This document shows, in pieces, positions 63,090 to 64,000 of a stretch of 64,000 bases of DNA. The DNA is from Bergeyella cardium (GTDB lineage: Bacteria; Bacteroidota; Bacteroidia; Flavobacteriales; Weeksellaceae). A model generated the notes under the pieces. It saw nothing but the letters and a program-made list of their open reading frames with translations. It was not told where the DNA came from and made no database searches. The position numbers and the translations under genes are program-made. The DNA is taken from NCBI RefSeq assembly GCF_003614945.1, contig NZ_QYCZ01000001.1, positions 452,001-516,000 on the forward strand, read 5' to 3'. Each line of letters opens with the position of its first letter. Position 1 is the first letter of the stretch.

Positions 63090-64000
63090 TTACAAGTCAA
63101 AATCATCATTAGACACCGCAGTGCCGTCTGCCATTAGAAAGGCTTTCAGAAAGGGGGTAATGTTTCCATTCATCACCGAATCTACATCGGAGGTTTCGTA
63201 GGCAGAACGAACATCTTTTACGAGTTTGTAAGGGTGCATTACATAGTTTCGTATCTGGCTGCCCCATTCAATTTTCATTTTATTGGCTTCGATTTCGTTT
63301 CGGGCTTTCATCCTTTCTTCAAGCTCTATTTCATAGAGACGAGATTTGAGGAGCTGAAGCGCCTTTTCCTTGTTTTGAAGCTGAGAACGGCTCTCGGAGT
63401 TTTCAATAATAATGCCCGTAGGTGAGTGCCTAAGCCTTACGGCAGTCTCTACTTTATTTACATTCTGCCCGCCGGCACCTGAGGCTCTCATCGTCTCGAA
63501 ACTGATGTCCGCAGGGTTAATGTTAATTTCAATCGTATCATCTACAAGAGGGTATACATAGACCGAAACGAAGCTCGTATGCCGCTTGGCATTGCTGTCA
63601 AATGGGGAGATTCTCACCAGCCTGTGCACGCCGTTTTCGCCTTTTAAGTATCCGAAGGCATACTCGCCATCAATCTCGAGGGTAACGGTCTTGATGCCCG
63701 CCACATCTCCCTCCTGATAGTTGAGCTCTCGTATTTTGTAGCCTTGCTTTTCTGCCCACATTGTGTACATTCTCATCAGCATAGATGCCCAGTCGCAAGA
63801 TTCCGTACCGCCAGCACCCGCCGTAATCTGAAGTACGGCAGAAAGCTCATCGCCTTCATTGGAAAGCATATTCTTAAACTCAAGGTTTTCTATTTTTTCA
63901 ATGAGCAGGGGGAAGCTCTCATCGAGTTCCCGCTCGGAGTCTGGGTCTTCCTTAGCGAAGTCAGCAAGCACCTGTATATCCTCAAACGAGTGGAAGATTT
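63090..64000 (-). CDS. prfB: Peptide chain release factor 2, 5' part cut by window edge
   Basis: About 303 codons of RF2 are visible, open to the window edge (the N-terminal part, including the domain-1 start, lies outside). RF2 recognises UGA and UAA and releases the finished chain. Visible are the RF2 stop-recognition motif SPF in [16 protein letters not shown], the peptidyl-tRNA hydrolysis motif GGQ in [16 protein letters not shown], and the C-terminal [12 protein letters not shown]. Whether the usual programmed +1 frameshift near codon 26 is present cannot be seen here. An internal GTG at 63971 is not a start, since the upstream residues ([14 protein letters not shown]) match the family. 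Confidence 0.93.
   Translation of the reverse strand, partial: IFHSFEDIQVLADFAKEDPDSERELDESFPLLIEKIENLEFKNMLSNEGDELSAVLQITAGAGGTESCDWASMLMRMYTMWAEKQGYKIRELNYQEGDVAGIKTVTLEIDGEYAFGYLKGENGVHRLVRISPFDSNAKRHTSFVSVYVYPLVDDTIEININPADISFETMRASGAGGQNVNKVETAVRLRHSPTGIIIENSESRSQLQNKEKALQLLKSRLYEIELEERMKARNEIEANKMKIEWGSQIRNYVMHPYKLVKDVRSAYETSDVDSVMNGNITPFLKAFLMADGTAVSNDDFDL

Overview
This window is chromosomal DNA from a member of the Bacteroidota, most likely class Flavobacteriia in the Chryseobacterium/Riemerella/Elizabethkingia group (Weeksellaceae). The evidence is direct. Promoter -7 boxes of the form TAnnTTTG precede most transcription units, often with TTG/TTTG 17-20 bp upstream. There are many exported proteins of Bacteroidota-specific families (DUF5686, DUF4876, DUF6850, DUF4403, DUF4254, DUF3467, a type IX secretion C-terminal domain, FISUMP and DUF4469 domains, and an OmpA protein with thrombospondin-type repeats). 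RpoB and RpoC also have lengths and sequence typical of the class. No rRNA, tRNA, CRISPR array, insertion sequence or prophage was seen.

Layout. 1-6.3 kb (minus strand): a cut lipoprotein gene, an OsmC-like protein, the Fe-S assembly operon sufA-sufB-(hydroxyisourate hydrolase)-sufC-sufD, and ribosomal protein L25. 6.4-11.2 kb (plus): tatA, DUF4254, a lipoprotein and ribA as one unit, then cca and mnmA. 11.2-22.1 kb (minus): a DUF5686 outer-membrane protein, then what looks like an iron/heme acquisition operon. Read 5' to 3', this operon is a TonB-dependent receptor, a secreted HmuY-like protein, a DUF4876 lipoprotein, a DUF6850 barrel gene interrupted by one TGA, and a di-heme cytochrome c peroxidase. 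A block of 41-42 bp repeats sits in its middle. 22.2-31.2 kb (plus): rpoB, rpoC and a DUF3467 gene. rpoB is not preceded by rplL but has its own promoter and a leader of about 350 nt.

31.2-35.0 kb is the accessory region and the most unusual stretch. A strong promoter drives a long leader holding a 31-codon ORF, a CCTT tetranucleotide tract, a perfect 20-bp hairpin and further hairpins, ahead of an exported FISUMP protein. An HU/DUF4469 protein and a palindromic 23-bp tandem array follow. 35.0-54.4 kb holds mostly housekeeping genes: a polytopic membrane protein and YkgJ, an esterase with a PDZ-like domain, lpdA, an LTA-synthase-type sulfatase, an aspartate aminotransferase, sppA, folK, two tandem OmpA-like proteins, recQ, a phosphate-type porin, dedA, idi and gcvT. 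54.4-64 kb holds small AT-rich membrane genes, an AraC regulator with an N-terminal CxxC metal-binding-like segment, a 42-bp tandem array, DUF4403, Fe/Mn superoxide dismutase, folP, dihydroorotase, two paralogous outer-membrane proteins, a lipoprotein and the cut prfB gene.

A family of short intergenic repeats recurs in at least six spacers (near 1.1, 13.6, 17.6, 31.3, 34.9 and 38.6 kb). One module is a palindrome with core CCCAC-TGC-GTGGG. The other is rich in GCTAAAAGC and GCAGTAGGC. The best candidate for an undescribed system is the FISUMP leader. Adding one CCTT unit or losing two would join the short leader ORF to a frame that stays open through the hairpin to the end of the FISUMP gene, which suggests a phase-variable, translation-controlled attenuator.
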